Of a stretch of 64,000 nucleotides of DNA, positions 16,503-26,132 are shown piece by piece; positions within the stretch are counted from its first letter, which is position 1; the number at the start of each line of letters is the position of its first letter. Where the stretch lies: positions 62,001 through 126,000 of the forward strand of contig NZ_SOEY01000016.1 of NCBI RefSeq assembly GCF_004402535.1, in the 5' to 3' direction. The position numbers were made by a program, and so were the translations under genes. The stretch comes from Cryobacterium glaciale. GTDB lineage: Bacteria > Actinomycetota > Actinomycetes > Actinomycetales > Microbacteriaceae. Below the pieces are notes generated by a model that saw only the letters and a list, made by a program, of their open reading frames with translations, was not told the DNA's origin and made no database searches.

Positions 16503-16799
16503 GTGTCGGTCTCCATCAAGCCGCTCGAGGATCGCATCGTCATCAAGCAGGTCGATGCCGAGCAGACCACCGCATCAGGTCTGGTCATTCCTGACACCGC
16601 GAAGGAAAAGCCCCAGGAGGGCGAAGTTGTTGCAGTCGGCCCCGGCCGCATTGACGACAACGGCAACCGCATTCCCCTCGACATCGCCGTCGGCGACAAA
16701 GTCATCTACTCCAAGTACGGCGGAACCGAGGTCAAGTTCGGTGGCGATGACCTTCTGGTTCTCTCCGCTCGCGACGTGCTCGCCGTGGTCGTACGCTAA
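16503..16799 (+). CDS. groES: Co-chaperonin GroES
   Basis: 98-aa co-chaperonin that caps the GroEL ring. Typical features are [19 protein letters not shown] at the N-terminus, the mobile-loop region [18 protein letters not shown], and [25 protein letters not shown] at the C-terminus. The GTG start at 16503 is preceded by AGAAAGAGG. It is controlled by two CIRCE elements and ends at a strong terminator, so it is a single-gene transcript; no groEL follows, and the chaperonin partner must be elsewhere on the chromosome. Confidence 0.97.
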   Translation: MSVSIKPLEDRIVIKQVDAEQTTASGLVIPDTAKEKPQEGEVVAVGPGRIDDNGNRIPLDIAVGDKVIYSKYGGTEVKFGGDDLLVLSARDVLAVVVR

Positions 16800-16830
16800 G
16801 TAGGTTCTTCACTACCTAGTCTCTAGACTG

Positions 16831-16866
16831 AAACTCCCGGATGGCCTCGCCATTCGGGAGTTTTTG
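16831..16866 (+). terminator. Intrinsic terminator of groES
   Basis: ACTCCCG, GATGGC, a CTC loop, GCCATT and CGGGAGT form a near-perfect stem that runs into TTTTTG. Confidence 0.9.
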
Positions 16867-16899
16867 TTTGCCCATTTCGTGTCGCGCAGGAGATAACCC

Positions 16900-17844
16900 A
16901 TGACGGATGCCGCCGCACCAGCCCAGACGGCGGCTCGCTCCACCCACCGCACCGGCCTCGGATTCGGCGGTCTCGCTTACGCCCTCTGGGGAATGCTGCC
17001 ACTCTATTTTCTGCTGCTCGCACCCTCCGGCGCCTTTGAAATCGTGGCCTGGCGGGTGCTCTTCTCGCTCGTCTTCTGTGCCCTGATCATCACGCTCACG
17101 CGCACCTGGACCGTGCTCGGGCGGGCCTTCCGTCAGCCACGCCTGGTCTGGACCATGGGACTCGCCGGGGCATTCATCTTCGTCAACTGGCAGACCTATG
17201 TGATCGCCGCGACCACCGGGCACGTCGTCGAAGCGGCCCTCGGCTACTTCATCAACCCGATCGTCACCGTGCTGCTGGGCGTTTTCGTGCTGCGCGAACA
17301 CCTGCGCCGCCTGCAATGGGTGGCCATCGGAATCAGTTTTCTCGCGGTGGTCGTACTCGCGGTCGGCTACGGCACACTGCCGTGGATCTCGCTGGTTCTT
17401 GCGTTCTCCTTCGGGTTCTACGGTTTGATCAAAAAGCGTGTCGGTCCGAACGTCGACGCCGTGACCGGCCTCACCCTCGAAACGGCCTGGCTCGCCCCGG
17501 TGGCCGTCGTGCAGCTACTGGTGGTCGCGAGTGTGTCCGGCCTCACCTTCGGTACGGTCTCGGGCTGGCACACCATGGGCCTGCTCGCTGCCGGCGTCAT
17601 CACCGCGGTTCCCCTGCTGTTGTTCGCCGCGGCCGCGCGTCGGCTGCCGCTGACGGTGCTCGGGCTCATTCAGTTCGTCGCGCCCGTTATCCAGTTTCTC
17701 GTCGGCGTGTTCGTCCTGAACGAAGCGATGCCGCTCGAACGTTGGATCGGCTTCGGCCTGGTCTGGGTGGCCCTGATCATTTTGACGGTCGACATGATCG
17801 CCTCCGGCCGGCCCTCGCGCCGCAGCGCCATCGAACCGGCCTGA
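16900..17844 (+). CDS. rarD: EamA-family transporter RarD
   Basis: 314-aa drug/metabolite superfamily permease with two EamA domains and about ten hydrophobic helices. The RarD subfamily shows in GLAYALWGMLPLYFLLL, EIVAWRVLFSLVFC and NWQTYVIAATTGHVVEAALGYFINP. RarD proteins were named for chloramphenicol sensitivity, but the physiological substrate is unsettled. It stands alone between the groES terminator and a lipoprotein gene. Confidence 0.9.
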   Translation: MTDAAAPAQTAARSTHRTGLGFGGLAYALWGMLPLYFLLLAPSGAFEIVAWRVLFSLVFCALIITLTRTWTVLGRAFRQPRLVWTMGLAGAFIFVNWQTYVIAATTGHVVEAALGYFINPIVTVLLGVFVLREHLRRLQWVAIGISFLAVVVLAVGYGTLPWISLVLAFSFGFYGLIKKRVGPNVDAVTGLTLETAWLAPVAVVQLLVVASVSGLTFGTVSGWHTMGLLAAGVITAVPLLLFAAAARRLPLTVLGLIQFVAPVIQFLVGVFVLNEAMPLERWIGFGLVWVALIILTVDMIASGRPSRRSAIEPA

Positions 17845-17888
17845 GCTTCGCTACCCTGAAACCAATAGCCCCGCACCAAAGGATCCAG

Positions 17889-18596
17889 ATGCCCCGTCGC
17901 CCGCTCATCGTCGCTGTACTTCTTGGTGCCCTCACCCTCACCGGCTGCTCGAGCACACCGGCCCCCTCACCGAGTCCCACCCCGACGACGGTCCCGACGG
18001 CAGCACCCTCCGGAGACGGAACGCTGATCATCGGCACCCTGTTTCCGATGACCGGTGACACCGCCGCGAGCGGCGCCGCCCAGGTGGCCGGCACCGAACT
18101 GGCCGTGCGTGACATCCTCGCCGAGCAGACCACGCCGACCCAGCCCGTGCAGCTCATCCACCGCAACTCGGCCGGCGACCTCGCCGCCGCCTACGCCGAC
18201 CTGGTGGCGCGCGGCGTCGACCTGGTGCTCTGGGACGCAACGACGGCATTACCAGCGGATGCTGACAGCTCCGTCGGCAGCGCCATCATGGTGGCCCTCG
18301 GCGACTTCGCCAACGGCGGCACACCGCTCGCCGCTGACGAGGTATTCACCATTCGGCTGAAGACCGCCGACCCCGGCCTGGCCGGCACCGACGGCGGCGC
18401 GGAAGCCTACGACGGGGTGATCACAGCAGCCCTGGCCGCCGTCATCACCGGCGACGACGGCGGCGCATCGCTCGCAGCGGGCTGGCCGCAGGTGATTTCC
18501 GGAAGCGCGGTGTGCGTCTCCTGGGGAGAGTGTGTGTTCGCGCTGACTGCAAAGCAGGGCATTGATTATCAGGGGATCACCGGCGTCCGTTCGTAA
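17889..18596 (+). CDS. Half-size LivK-like solute-binding lipoprotein
   Basis: 235 aa, against about 430 for the neighbouring LivK. It has a lipoprotein signal peptide with lipobox LTGC (Cys about 21), a Pro/Thr/Ser linker, then LIIGTLFPMTGDTAASGAAQ, which matches the opening of LivK (LKIGTILPQSGGLAFLGPPE). After ~100 residues the sequence skips to a LivK-like C-terminal part: EAYDGVITAALAAVI corresponds to LivK ESYDAVILIALAAYA, and GIDYQGITG to QVDYDGFSG. The second lobe is mostly missing. Two cysteines in AVCVSWGEC could pair. A ribosome site (AAAGGA) and an open frame argue against a dead relic, but transport function is doubtful. Confidence 0.75.
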   Translation: MPRRPLIVAVLLGALTLTGCSSTPAPSPSPTPTTVPTAAPSGDGTLIIGTLFPMTGDTAASGAAQVAGTELAVRDILAEQTTPTQPVQLIHRNSAGDLAAAYADLVARGVDLVLWDATTALPADADSSVGSAIMVALGDFANGGTPLAADEVFTIRLKTADPGLAGTDGGAEAYDGVITAALAAVITGDDGGASLAAGWPQVISGSAVCVSWGECVFALTAKQGIDYQGITGVRS

Positions 18597-18723
18597 CGAT
18601 TTGGTCGCTTTACACGGTTGTAACACGCACAGGTAGGTTTCGGAGCTCCTGATTGCCTACTCTGACACCACGGCAGTCAATCGGCTGACCAGACTTACCT
18701 CTCTTTAACTATCAAGGAGCAAC

Positions 18724-20025
18724 ATGAGCGTATTCGCGAAGGCCTCGGCCTCCCGCTCAGTTCGTACCCTCGTTACCGGTATCGCACTGGTCGGAGTGAG
18801 CGCACTCGTGCTCACCGGCTGCAGCAACGGCGCCGCCACGACGCCCAGCGACTCGGCAGCCCCCTCAGCGGATGCCGCAGACTTCCAGACGGTCGAGGCC
18901 GGTGATCGCGACCTGTCCCTGAAGATCGGCACCATCCTCCCGCAGAGTGGTGGACTGGCGTTCCTCGGCCCGCCCGAAGAAGCTGGCGTTCAGCTCGCGG
19001 TCAACGACATCAACGCGGCCGGCCTCGGCATCAACGTTGAAGCCATCTTCCGCGACTCGGGCGACACCACGACCGACACCGCCACCGTTTCCGTGACCGA
19101 CCTCCTGTCGCAGGACGTTTCGGCCATCATCGGTGCGGCGTCCTCGGGTGTCTCCAAGACCGTGATCGACCAGATAACCGGCGCCGGCGTTGTACAGTTC
19201 TCCCCGGCCAACACCTCGGACGCCTTCACGACCTATGACGACAACGGCCTGTACTGGCGTACGGCTCCGTCCGACGTTCTGCAGGGCGAAGTGCTCGGCA
19301 CCCAGATCGCTGACGACGGCAACGCCACCCTCGGCCTGATCGTGCTGAACGATGCCTACGGAACCGGCTTGGCCAAGTACACCAGCGATGCCTTCGAGGC
19401 TGCTGGCGGCGAAGTCGTTGCGACCTCGCTGTTCAACGAGGGCGATTCCAACTTCGCCTCGCAGATCGCCGAAGTCACCGCGGCAGCTCCCGACGCGATC
19501 GCGCTCGTCACGTTCGACCAGGCCAAGGTCATCACTCCGGCCCTCGTTGGTTCCGGTTTCCCCGGCGACAAGCTGTACTTCGTCGACGGTAACGTCGCCG
19601 ACTACAGTGCCGACTTCGCGGCCGGCCTCATCGAGGGCTCCAAGGGCACCCTGCCCGGCCTCGACACCGCCACTCTCGGTGACTTCACCACCCGCCTCCT
19701 CGAGGTCGACCCGACGCTGACCGACTACAGCTATGCTGCCGAGTCGTACGACGCCGTGATCCTGATCGCCCTGGCTGCCTACGCCGCCAACGACACTTCA
19801 GGAGAATCGATCGCGAGCTACCTCCGTCAGGTCTCTGGCGGAAGTGGAGAAGGCGCCACGGTCACCGACTTCGCTGAGGCCGCTGCAGCGTTGAAGGCTG
19901 GCGACCAGGTGGACTACGACGGCTTCTCCGGTCCGATCACGTTCGACGAGAACGGCGACCCCACCGAAGCAACCATCGGCGTCTACGAGTTCGGTGCGGA
20001 CAACAAGTACACCCGCATCAACTAG
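18724..20025 (+). CDS. livK: Branched-chain amino acid ABC transporter, substrate-binding lipoprotein
   Basis: 433-aa periplasmic-binding-fold protein anchored by lipidation at the LTGC lipobox (Cys about 37). The mature part starts LSLKIGTILPQSGGLAFLGPPEEAGVQLAVNDIN and contains AIIGAASSGVSKTVID and VQFSPANTSDAF, the Leu/Ile/Val-binding (Peripla_BP_6) signatures. The ATG has a clear AAGGAG site. It faces the convergent livHMGF operon across a terminator, and presumably serves it, although the substrate range (branched-chain amino acids, amides or other) cannot be fixed from sequence. Confidence 0.92.
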   Translation: MSVFAKASASRSVRTLVTGIALVGVSALVLTGCSNGAATTPSDSAAPSADAADFQTVEAGDRDLSLKIGTILPQSGGLAFLGPPEEAGVQLAVNDINAAGLGINVEAIFRDSGDTTTDTATVSVTDLLSQDVSAIIGAASSGVSKTVIDQITGAGVVQFSPANTSDAFTTYDDNGLYWRTAPSDVLQGEVLGTQIADDGNATLGLIVLNDAYGTGLAKYTSDAFEAAGGEVVATSLFNEGDSNFASQIAEVTAAAPDAIALVTFDQAKVITPALVGSGFPGDKLYFVDGNVADYSADFAAGLIEGSKGTLPGLDTATLGDFTTRLLEVDPTLTDYSYAAESYDAVILIALAAYAANDTSGESIASYLRQVSGGSGEGATVTDFAEAAAALKAGDQVDYDGFSGPITFDENGDPTEATIGVYEFGADNKYTRIN

Positions 20026-20048
20026 CTTCACCGCTTTACTGAGTTGAA

Positions 20049-20076
20049 GGGCCCCGGCGTCGGCCGGGGCCCTTTT
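20049..20076 (+). terminator. Intrinsic terminator of livK
   Basis: GGGCCCCGG and CCGGGGCCC separated by a short loop, followed by TTTT. Confidence 0.9.
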
Positions 20077-20090
20077 GCGCGCCCGCATCG

Positions 20091-20215
20091 GGTCTCGAGA
20101 CGCGGGCGAAAGGCGTGCCCGTTCCTCGACCAGCGGATGACGACCATCTCGCTGGTCGAGACTTCACCCATCTCGCTGGTCGAGGAGCGAGCTTTGCGAG
20201 CGTCTCGAGACCTCG
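20091..20215. repeat. Inverted pair of intergenic REP-like elements
   Basis: Copy A (20091-20135, plus) runs from GGTCTCGAGACG to CCTCGACCAGCGG. Copy B (20171-20215) is its diverged reverse complement, from CTCGCTGGTCGAGG to CGTCTCGAGACC. A spare TCTCGCTGGTCGAG lies between them at 20148-20161. Elements of this type are, to my knowledge, scattered in intergenic DNA of Microbacteriaceae. With the flanking hairpins they account for the 301-bp gap between livK and livF; I see no gene in it. Confidence 0.75.
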
Positions 20216-20268
20216 TGAGCCGATCTCGCAACGCGAGCTGCGGACATCCGCTCGCCGCCACACACAGA

Positions 20269-20298
20269 AGCGGCGTCCGAGAGAGTCTCGGACGCCGC
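20269..20298 (-). terminator. Hairpin at the 3' end of the livHMGF operon
   Basis: GGCGTCCGAGA, a 3-nt loop and TCTCGGACGCC form a perfect 11-bp stem 29 bp after the livF stop. There is no clear U-tract on the minus strand, so it may act as a stabilising or factor-assisted terminator. Confidence 0.55.
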
Positions 20299-20326
20299 CA
20301 CGGGCTGGCACGGGTGATTTCGGTTG

Positions 20327-21094
20327 CTAATCCTGCCCGAGAGTGCCGAGGTAGAGGCCGATCACCTTCGGGTCGTTCAAAAGCTCACGTCCGGTGCCGG
20401 TGTAGGCGTCGCGGCCCTGGTCGAGCACATAGCCGCGGTCGCAGATCTGCAGGCAGCGACGGGCATTCTGCTCGACCATGATCGTGGTCACGCCAGCCTT
20501 GTTGATCTCCTTCACCCTCAGAAAGGCTTCGTCCTGGCGCACGGGGGAGAGGCCGGCGCTCGGCTCGTCGAGCAGCAGCACGTGCGGGCCCATCATGAGC
20601 GCACGGCTCATGGCGACCATCTGGCGTTCGCCGCCGGAGAGCGACCCAGCGCGCTGCGACATCCGCTTGCTCAGCTCGGGGAAAATCTCCGTGACGAACT
20701 CGAGCCTCTCGACGAGTCCCTTGGGTTTCTGGAAGATGCCCATCTCGAGGTTTTCCCGAATGGTCAGGGTGGGAAACACGTTGTTGTTCTGCGGAACGAA
20801 GCCCACCCCCTGCGCGACCAGCTTGTTGGCCTTGAGGTTGGTGATGTTCTTGCCGCGCAGCAGGATCTCACCGTCGCGCACCTTCACCTGGCCGAAGATT
20901 GACTTGAGCAGCGTCGACTTGCCGGCGCCGTTCGGGCCGATGATGCCGATCAGCTCGCCGGCGTAGGCGGTCAGCGAGCAGGAGTTGAGAATGTTCACGC
21001 CGGTGACGTAGCCGGCCGTCACGTTCTTGACCTCGACCACCGCTTCCCGGGTCTCGGCCGGAGCCGGCGCGGTCATGGGATTAGCGTTCGTCAT
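20327..21094 (-). CDS. livF: Branched-chain amino acid ABC transporter ATPase LivF
   Basis: 255-aa ATP-binding subunit. Walker A GPNGAGKST, signature LSGGERQMVAMSRAL and Walker B VLLLDEPSAGLSP are intact, and the Q-loop region FVPQNNNVFPTLTIREN is typical of LivF. It is the last gene of a minus-strand operon livH-livM-livG-livF and overlaps livG by 14 bp. Works on the cytoplasmic face with LivG to power uptake. Confidence 0.95.
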   Translation of the reverse strand: MTNANPMTAPAPAETREAVVEVKNVTAGYVTGVNILNSCSLTAYAGELIGIIGPNGAGKSTLLKSIFGQVKVRDGEILLRGKNITNLKANKLVAQGVGFVPQNNNVFPTLTIRENLEMGIFQKPKGLVERLEFVTEIFPELSKRMSQRAGSLSGGERQMVAMSRALMMGPHVLLLDEPSAGLSPVRQDEAFLRVKEINKAGVTTIMVEQNARRCLQICDRGYVLDQGRDAYTGTGRELLNDPKVIGLYLGTLGQD

Positions 21095-22040
21095 CGAGCA
21101 ACTCCTTCATGGCGGAAACGTGCTCAACCTCGGCGTCGGGGTCTTCGCCGATGTCCTCGTCGTGGTGCTGCCCCAGGTAGGCGTCGATCACGGCCGGATT
21201 TTTCATGACCTCGTGCGGGTCGCCCTCGGCAACCACCTTGCCCTCGGCCATCACGATCACCCAGTCCGCGATGTGGCGCACCATGTGCATGTCGTGTTCC
21301 ACGAACAAAACGGTCATGCCCTGCGACTTGAGGTTGAGAATGTGGTCGAGCAGCGACTGCGTGAGCGCCGGGTTGACGCCGGCCATCGGTTCGTCGAGCA
21401 TCACCAGAGTCGGGTCGCTCATGAGCGCCCGCGCCATTTCGAGCAGCTTGCGCTGCCCGCCGGAGAGGCTCGCGGCGTAGTCGTCTTTCTTGGTGTCGAG
21501 TTTGAACCGGGTGAGCAGGTCGATCGCCTTGGCCCGGTTTTCCTCCTCCTGGTTGCGCCAGAGGAACGGCATCAGCGCGCGGAACATATTCTCGCCGGTC
21601 TGACCCTTCGCGCCGAGCAGCATGTTGTCCATCACGGTGAGCAGCCCCAAGGCCTTGGTCAGCTGGAACGTGCGAATCTGCCCCATCCGGGCCACGCGGT
21701 ACGCGGGAACACCGGCGAGTGGACGGCCGTCAAAGGTCCATTTGCCGTCGTCGGGCTTGTCGAAACCGGTCAGCAGGTTGAACAGGGTCGTCTTGCCGGC
21801 CCCGTTCGGGCCGATCAGCGCCGTGATCGCGCCGCGCGGAACCTCGACGTGGGCGACATCGACCGCGGTGAGGCCGCCGAATGTGCGTCGCACATTGTCG
21901 ACGACCAGAATCGGGTCGACCTTCGCGCAGCCCGGTTCGGCCTCACCGATGTGCAGGCCCGTCGTTTTGATCGGCTTCTTGGTGGGAACGGGCGGCTCGA
22001 GCGGAGCCGCAGAATCGAGAGGAACAGCGTTAGCGGACAA
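21081..22040 (-). CDS. livG: Branched-chain amino acid ABC transporter ATPase LivG
   Basis: 319 aa. Walker A GPNGAGKTT, signature LSGGQRKLLEMARAL and Walker B LVMLDEPMAGVNP are present, and the C-terminal KVVAEGDPHEVMKNPAVIDAYLG block is the LivG/BCA_ABC_TP tail. It is longer than the usual ~255 aa because of a ~45-residue polar N-terminal extension and an acidic C-terminal tail (HHDEDIGEDPDAEVEHV). It overlaps livM by 11 bp and livF by 14 bp. Confidence 0.95.
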   Translation of the reverse strand: MSANAVPLDSAAPLEPPVPTKKPIKTTGLHIGEAEPGCAKVDPILVVDNVRRTFGGLTAVDVAHVEVPRGAITALIGPNGAGKTTLFNLLTGFDKPDDGKWTFDGRPLAGVPAYRVARMGQIRTFQLTKALGLLTVMDNMLLGAKGQTGENMFRALMPFLWRNQEEENRAKAIDLLTRFKLDTKKDDYAASLSGGQRKLLEMARALMSDPTLVMLDEPMAGVNPALTQSLLDHILNLKSQGMTVLFVEHDMHMVRHIADWVIVMAEGKVVAEGDPHEVMKNPAVIDAYLGQHHDEDIGEDPDAEVEHVSAMKELLDDER

Positions 22041-23010
22041 AAGCCAACTCCTTTTTATTGCCGAAGATGCCTTGCGGTCTGAAGATGACGATCAGCATGA
22101 TCGCCACCCCCACGAGGATGAAGCGCAGCTGGCCGCCCTGGATCGCCGTCATGAACGGCAGCCAGCCGGCCTCCACGGCACGGGCGATGAAGCCGGAGAA
22201 GAACGACAGCAGCACCCAGAAGATCATCGAACCGATGATCGGGCCGAGAACCGTCGCTGCCCCGCCGAGCAGCAGAATGGCGTAGATGAAGAAGGTCAGC
22301 GTTGTCTGGTAGTTCGACGGCACGACCGCTCGCGGCAGGGCGAAGATCATGCCGGCAATGGTGCCGAGCACGCCACCGAAGATGAGCGACTGCATTTTGT
22401 AGGCGTAGACGTTCTTGCCGAGCGCGCGCACGGCGTCTTCGTCTTCGCGGATGCCCTTGATGACGCGGCCCCAGGGGCTGCGCATGACCTGCCAGACCAG
22501 CAGGGCCGCGAGAATCACGACAGACCAGGCCACGATGCGCAGCCACGTGTCGTAGGCGTTGTTCGTGAACGGGCCGAAGCCGTAGGTGCCGTCCGCGAGC
22601 GGGTTGAGCGCCGCGAATTCATTCTTATAACCGCTCAGGCCGTTGGCCGAACCGGTGACCGCGGCGAAGCTGTTCGTCGTGAACAACAGCCGCACGATCT
22701 CGGCGGCGGCGATCGTGACGATCGCGAGGTAGTCAGCGCGCAGTCGCAGCGTGGGAATACCCAAAATTAAGGCGAAAACAACGGATGCCCCCACGCCGAC
22801 CAGAAAGGCGCCCCAGACGGGAAACCCGAAGGTCAGAATTGAGATGGCGTAGCCGTAGGCTCCGAGAGCCATGAACCCGGCCTGACCGAAGTTGAGCAGG
22901 CCGGTGTAACCGAAGTGCACGGCCAGCCCGAGGGCGGCCAGTGCGTAGGCGGCCGTGGTCGGGCTGATCAACTCGACGGCGGCATTGTTGAAGATTGCTC
23001 CCCAGTCCAT
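22030..23010 (-). CDS. livM: Branched-chain amino acid ABC transporter permease LivM
   Basis: 326-aa integral membrane permease. Family signatures include YALAALGLAVHFGYTGLLNFGQAGFMALGAYG near the N-terminus and the cytoplasmic coupling segment RSPWGRVIKGIREDEDAVRALGKNVY that contacts the ATPases. About eight to ten hydrophobic helices. Eight bp separate it from livH, and it overlaps livG. Confidence 0.94.
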   Translation of the reverse strand: MDWGAIFNNAAVELISPTTAAYALAALGLAVHFGYTGLLNFGQAGFMALGAYGYAISILTFGFPVWGAFLVGVGASVVFALILGIPTLRLRADYLAIVTIAAAEIVRLLFTTNSFAAVTGSANGLSGYKNEFAALNPLADGTYGFGPFTNNAYDTWLRIVAWSVVILAALLVWQVMRSPWGRVIKGIREDEDAVRALGKNVYAYKMQSLIFGGVLGTIAGMIFALPRAVVPSNYQTTLTFFIYAILLLGGAATVLGPIIGSMIFWVLLSFFSGFIARAVEAGWLPFMTAIQGGQLRFILVGVAIMLIVIFRPQGIFGNKKELAFVR

Positions 23011-23018
23011 GTGAACCC

Positions 23019-24323
23019 CTAACCAATTCTTTCTTTGCGACCCAGAATGCCCTGCGGTCGAAACAGCAGCACGAGGATCAAGATCACGAGGGCGCCGACG
23101 ATCTTCATGTCGGACGGAAGCCAGAGCGTTGACAGCTCAACGAAGAGCCCGACGATGAGAGAGCCGACGAGAGCGCCGAAGGCAGTGCCGAGACCGCCGA
23201 GGGTCACGGCGGCGAAGACGAGCAGCAACATCTGAAAGCCCATGTCCCAGCTGACACCCGGGCGGAAGTAGGCCCAGAGTACGCCGCTGAGTCCGGCCAG
23301 GGCCGCACCGACCACCCAGACGATGCGAATGACGTTATCGACGTCGATACCGCTCGCTGAGGCCAGGCTGGGATTGTCGGACACGGCGCGGGTTGCCTTG
23401 CCGATGCGGGTGCGCAGCAGAAAGTAGGCCACGGCGAGCAACACCACGATGCTGATGCCCATGCTCGCGAGGTCGATCGGGGAGAGCGAGATCGGGCCGA
23501 ACTTGAGATCAGCCATGCCGGCACCCGGAAGCTGGCTCGTGCTGCCGCCGAAGAAGTACTGGTACAGATAGCGCAGGGCGAGCGACAGGCCGATGCTCAC
23601 GATCATGAGGGGGATCACCGCCACGCCCTTGCGGCGCAGGGGTTTCCAGAGCACCGCATCGAGGCTGTACCCGAGCGCGCCGCTGAGCGCGATGGCGATC
23701 AGGATGGCGAGCCAGATCGGCAGTCCCAGGTTGACCGAGAACACCAGCGTCATCAATGCACCGAAAGTGATCAGCTCGGCATGGGCGAAGTTGCTCAGCC
23801 CGGTCGTGCCGAAGATCAGCGACACGCCGATCGCCGCGAGGGCGAGCAACAGGCCGAAGTTCAAACCGTTGAAGAATCGATTCACGAACTGGTCGAAGAA
23901 GCCCACCGTGTCGCGGGTGCCTTCACCGAGGAAGAAGTTCACCGAACGACGGTCGGTCAGTCCGAATTCGGTTTTAATGACGTTATCGCCCTCGGTGACG
24001 ACGACGCCCTCGGGCAGGGTGTCTTCGTCGAGGGTGACCTCGTAGGTGCCCTTCTCGGGTACTCCGATGGCCCAACGGCCCTCGGCATCCGTCACGGTGT
24101 CGGCTTCGTAGCCGTTGCCGTTCACGGCGATCGCGACGTCGGCGAGGGCCTCGCTGTCGAACTGCACGTTGCCGGAGATCGTGAAATCGAACTCGGTACC
24201 GACCTCATCGGCGTGCGCACTGCTCACCGAAAAGGTGGCCATGGTGAGGGCTGCGAGAAGCGTCACGAACAGGATGGCCAGCATCCTGGGTAAGTTTCTC
24301 TGAGCCGTAAGAGTGGACTTCAC
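23019..24323 (-). CDS. livH: LivH permease fused to an exported beta-sandwich domain
   Basis: 434 aa, about 140 more than ordinary LivH. Residues 1-38 are a signal peptide (cleavage likely after SSAHA). Residues about 45-105 look like a carboxypeptidase-regulatory/Ig-type beta-sandwich (TISGNVQFDSEALADVAIAV, VTDAEGRWAIGVPEKGTYEV). From about 145 the normal LivH permease begins (FFNGLNFGLLLALAAIGVSLIFGTTGLSNFAHAEL), with the coupling motif TRAVSDNPSLASASGIDVD. The extra domain would lie outside the membrane, where it could dock a binding protein or the envelope. First gene of livHMGF. Confidence 0.9.
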   Translation of the reverse strand: MKSTLTAQRNLPRMLAILFVTLLAALTMATFSVSSAHADEVGTEFDFTISGNVQFDSEALADVAIAVNGNGYEADTVTDAEGRWAIGVPEKGTYEVTLDEDTLPEGVVVTEGDNVIKTEFGLTDRRSVNFFLGEGTRDTVGFFDQFVNRFFNGLNFGLLLALAAIGVSLIFGTTGLSNFAHAELITFGALMTLVFSVNLGLPIWLAILIAIALSGALGYSLDAVLWKPLRRKGVAVIPLMIVSIGLSLALRYLYQYFFGGSTSQLPGAGMADLKFGPISLSPIDLASMGISIVVLLAVAYFLLRTRIGKATRAVSDNPSLASASGIDVDNVIRIVWVVGAALAGLSGVLWAYFRPGVSWDMGFQMLLLVFAAVTLGGLGTAFGALVGSLIVGLFVELSTLWLPSDMKIVGALVILILVLLFRPQGILGRKERIG

Positions 24324-26083
<1,760 letters not shown>

Positions 26084-26094
26084 CTGAATCCAGC

Positions 26095-26126
26095 AGGGAC
26101 CGCCGGCGATCATGCTGGCGGTCCCT
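26095..26126. terminator. Hairpin between convergent guaB and peptidase gene
   Basis: AGGGACCGCC and GGCGGTCCCT form a perfect 10-bp stem with a 12-nt loop. There is no U-tract on either strand. Its position between two convergent stops suggests a bidirectional terminator. Confidence 0.6.
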
Positions 26127-26132
26127 CAGCCG

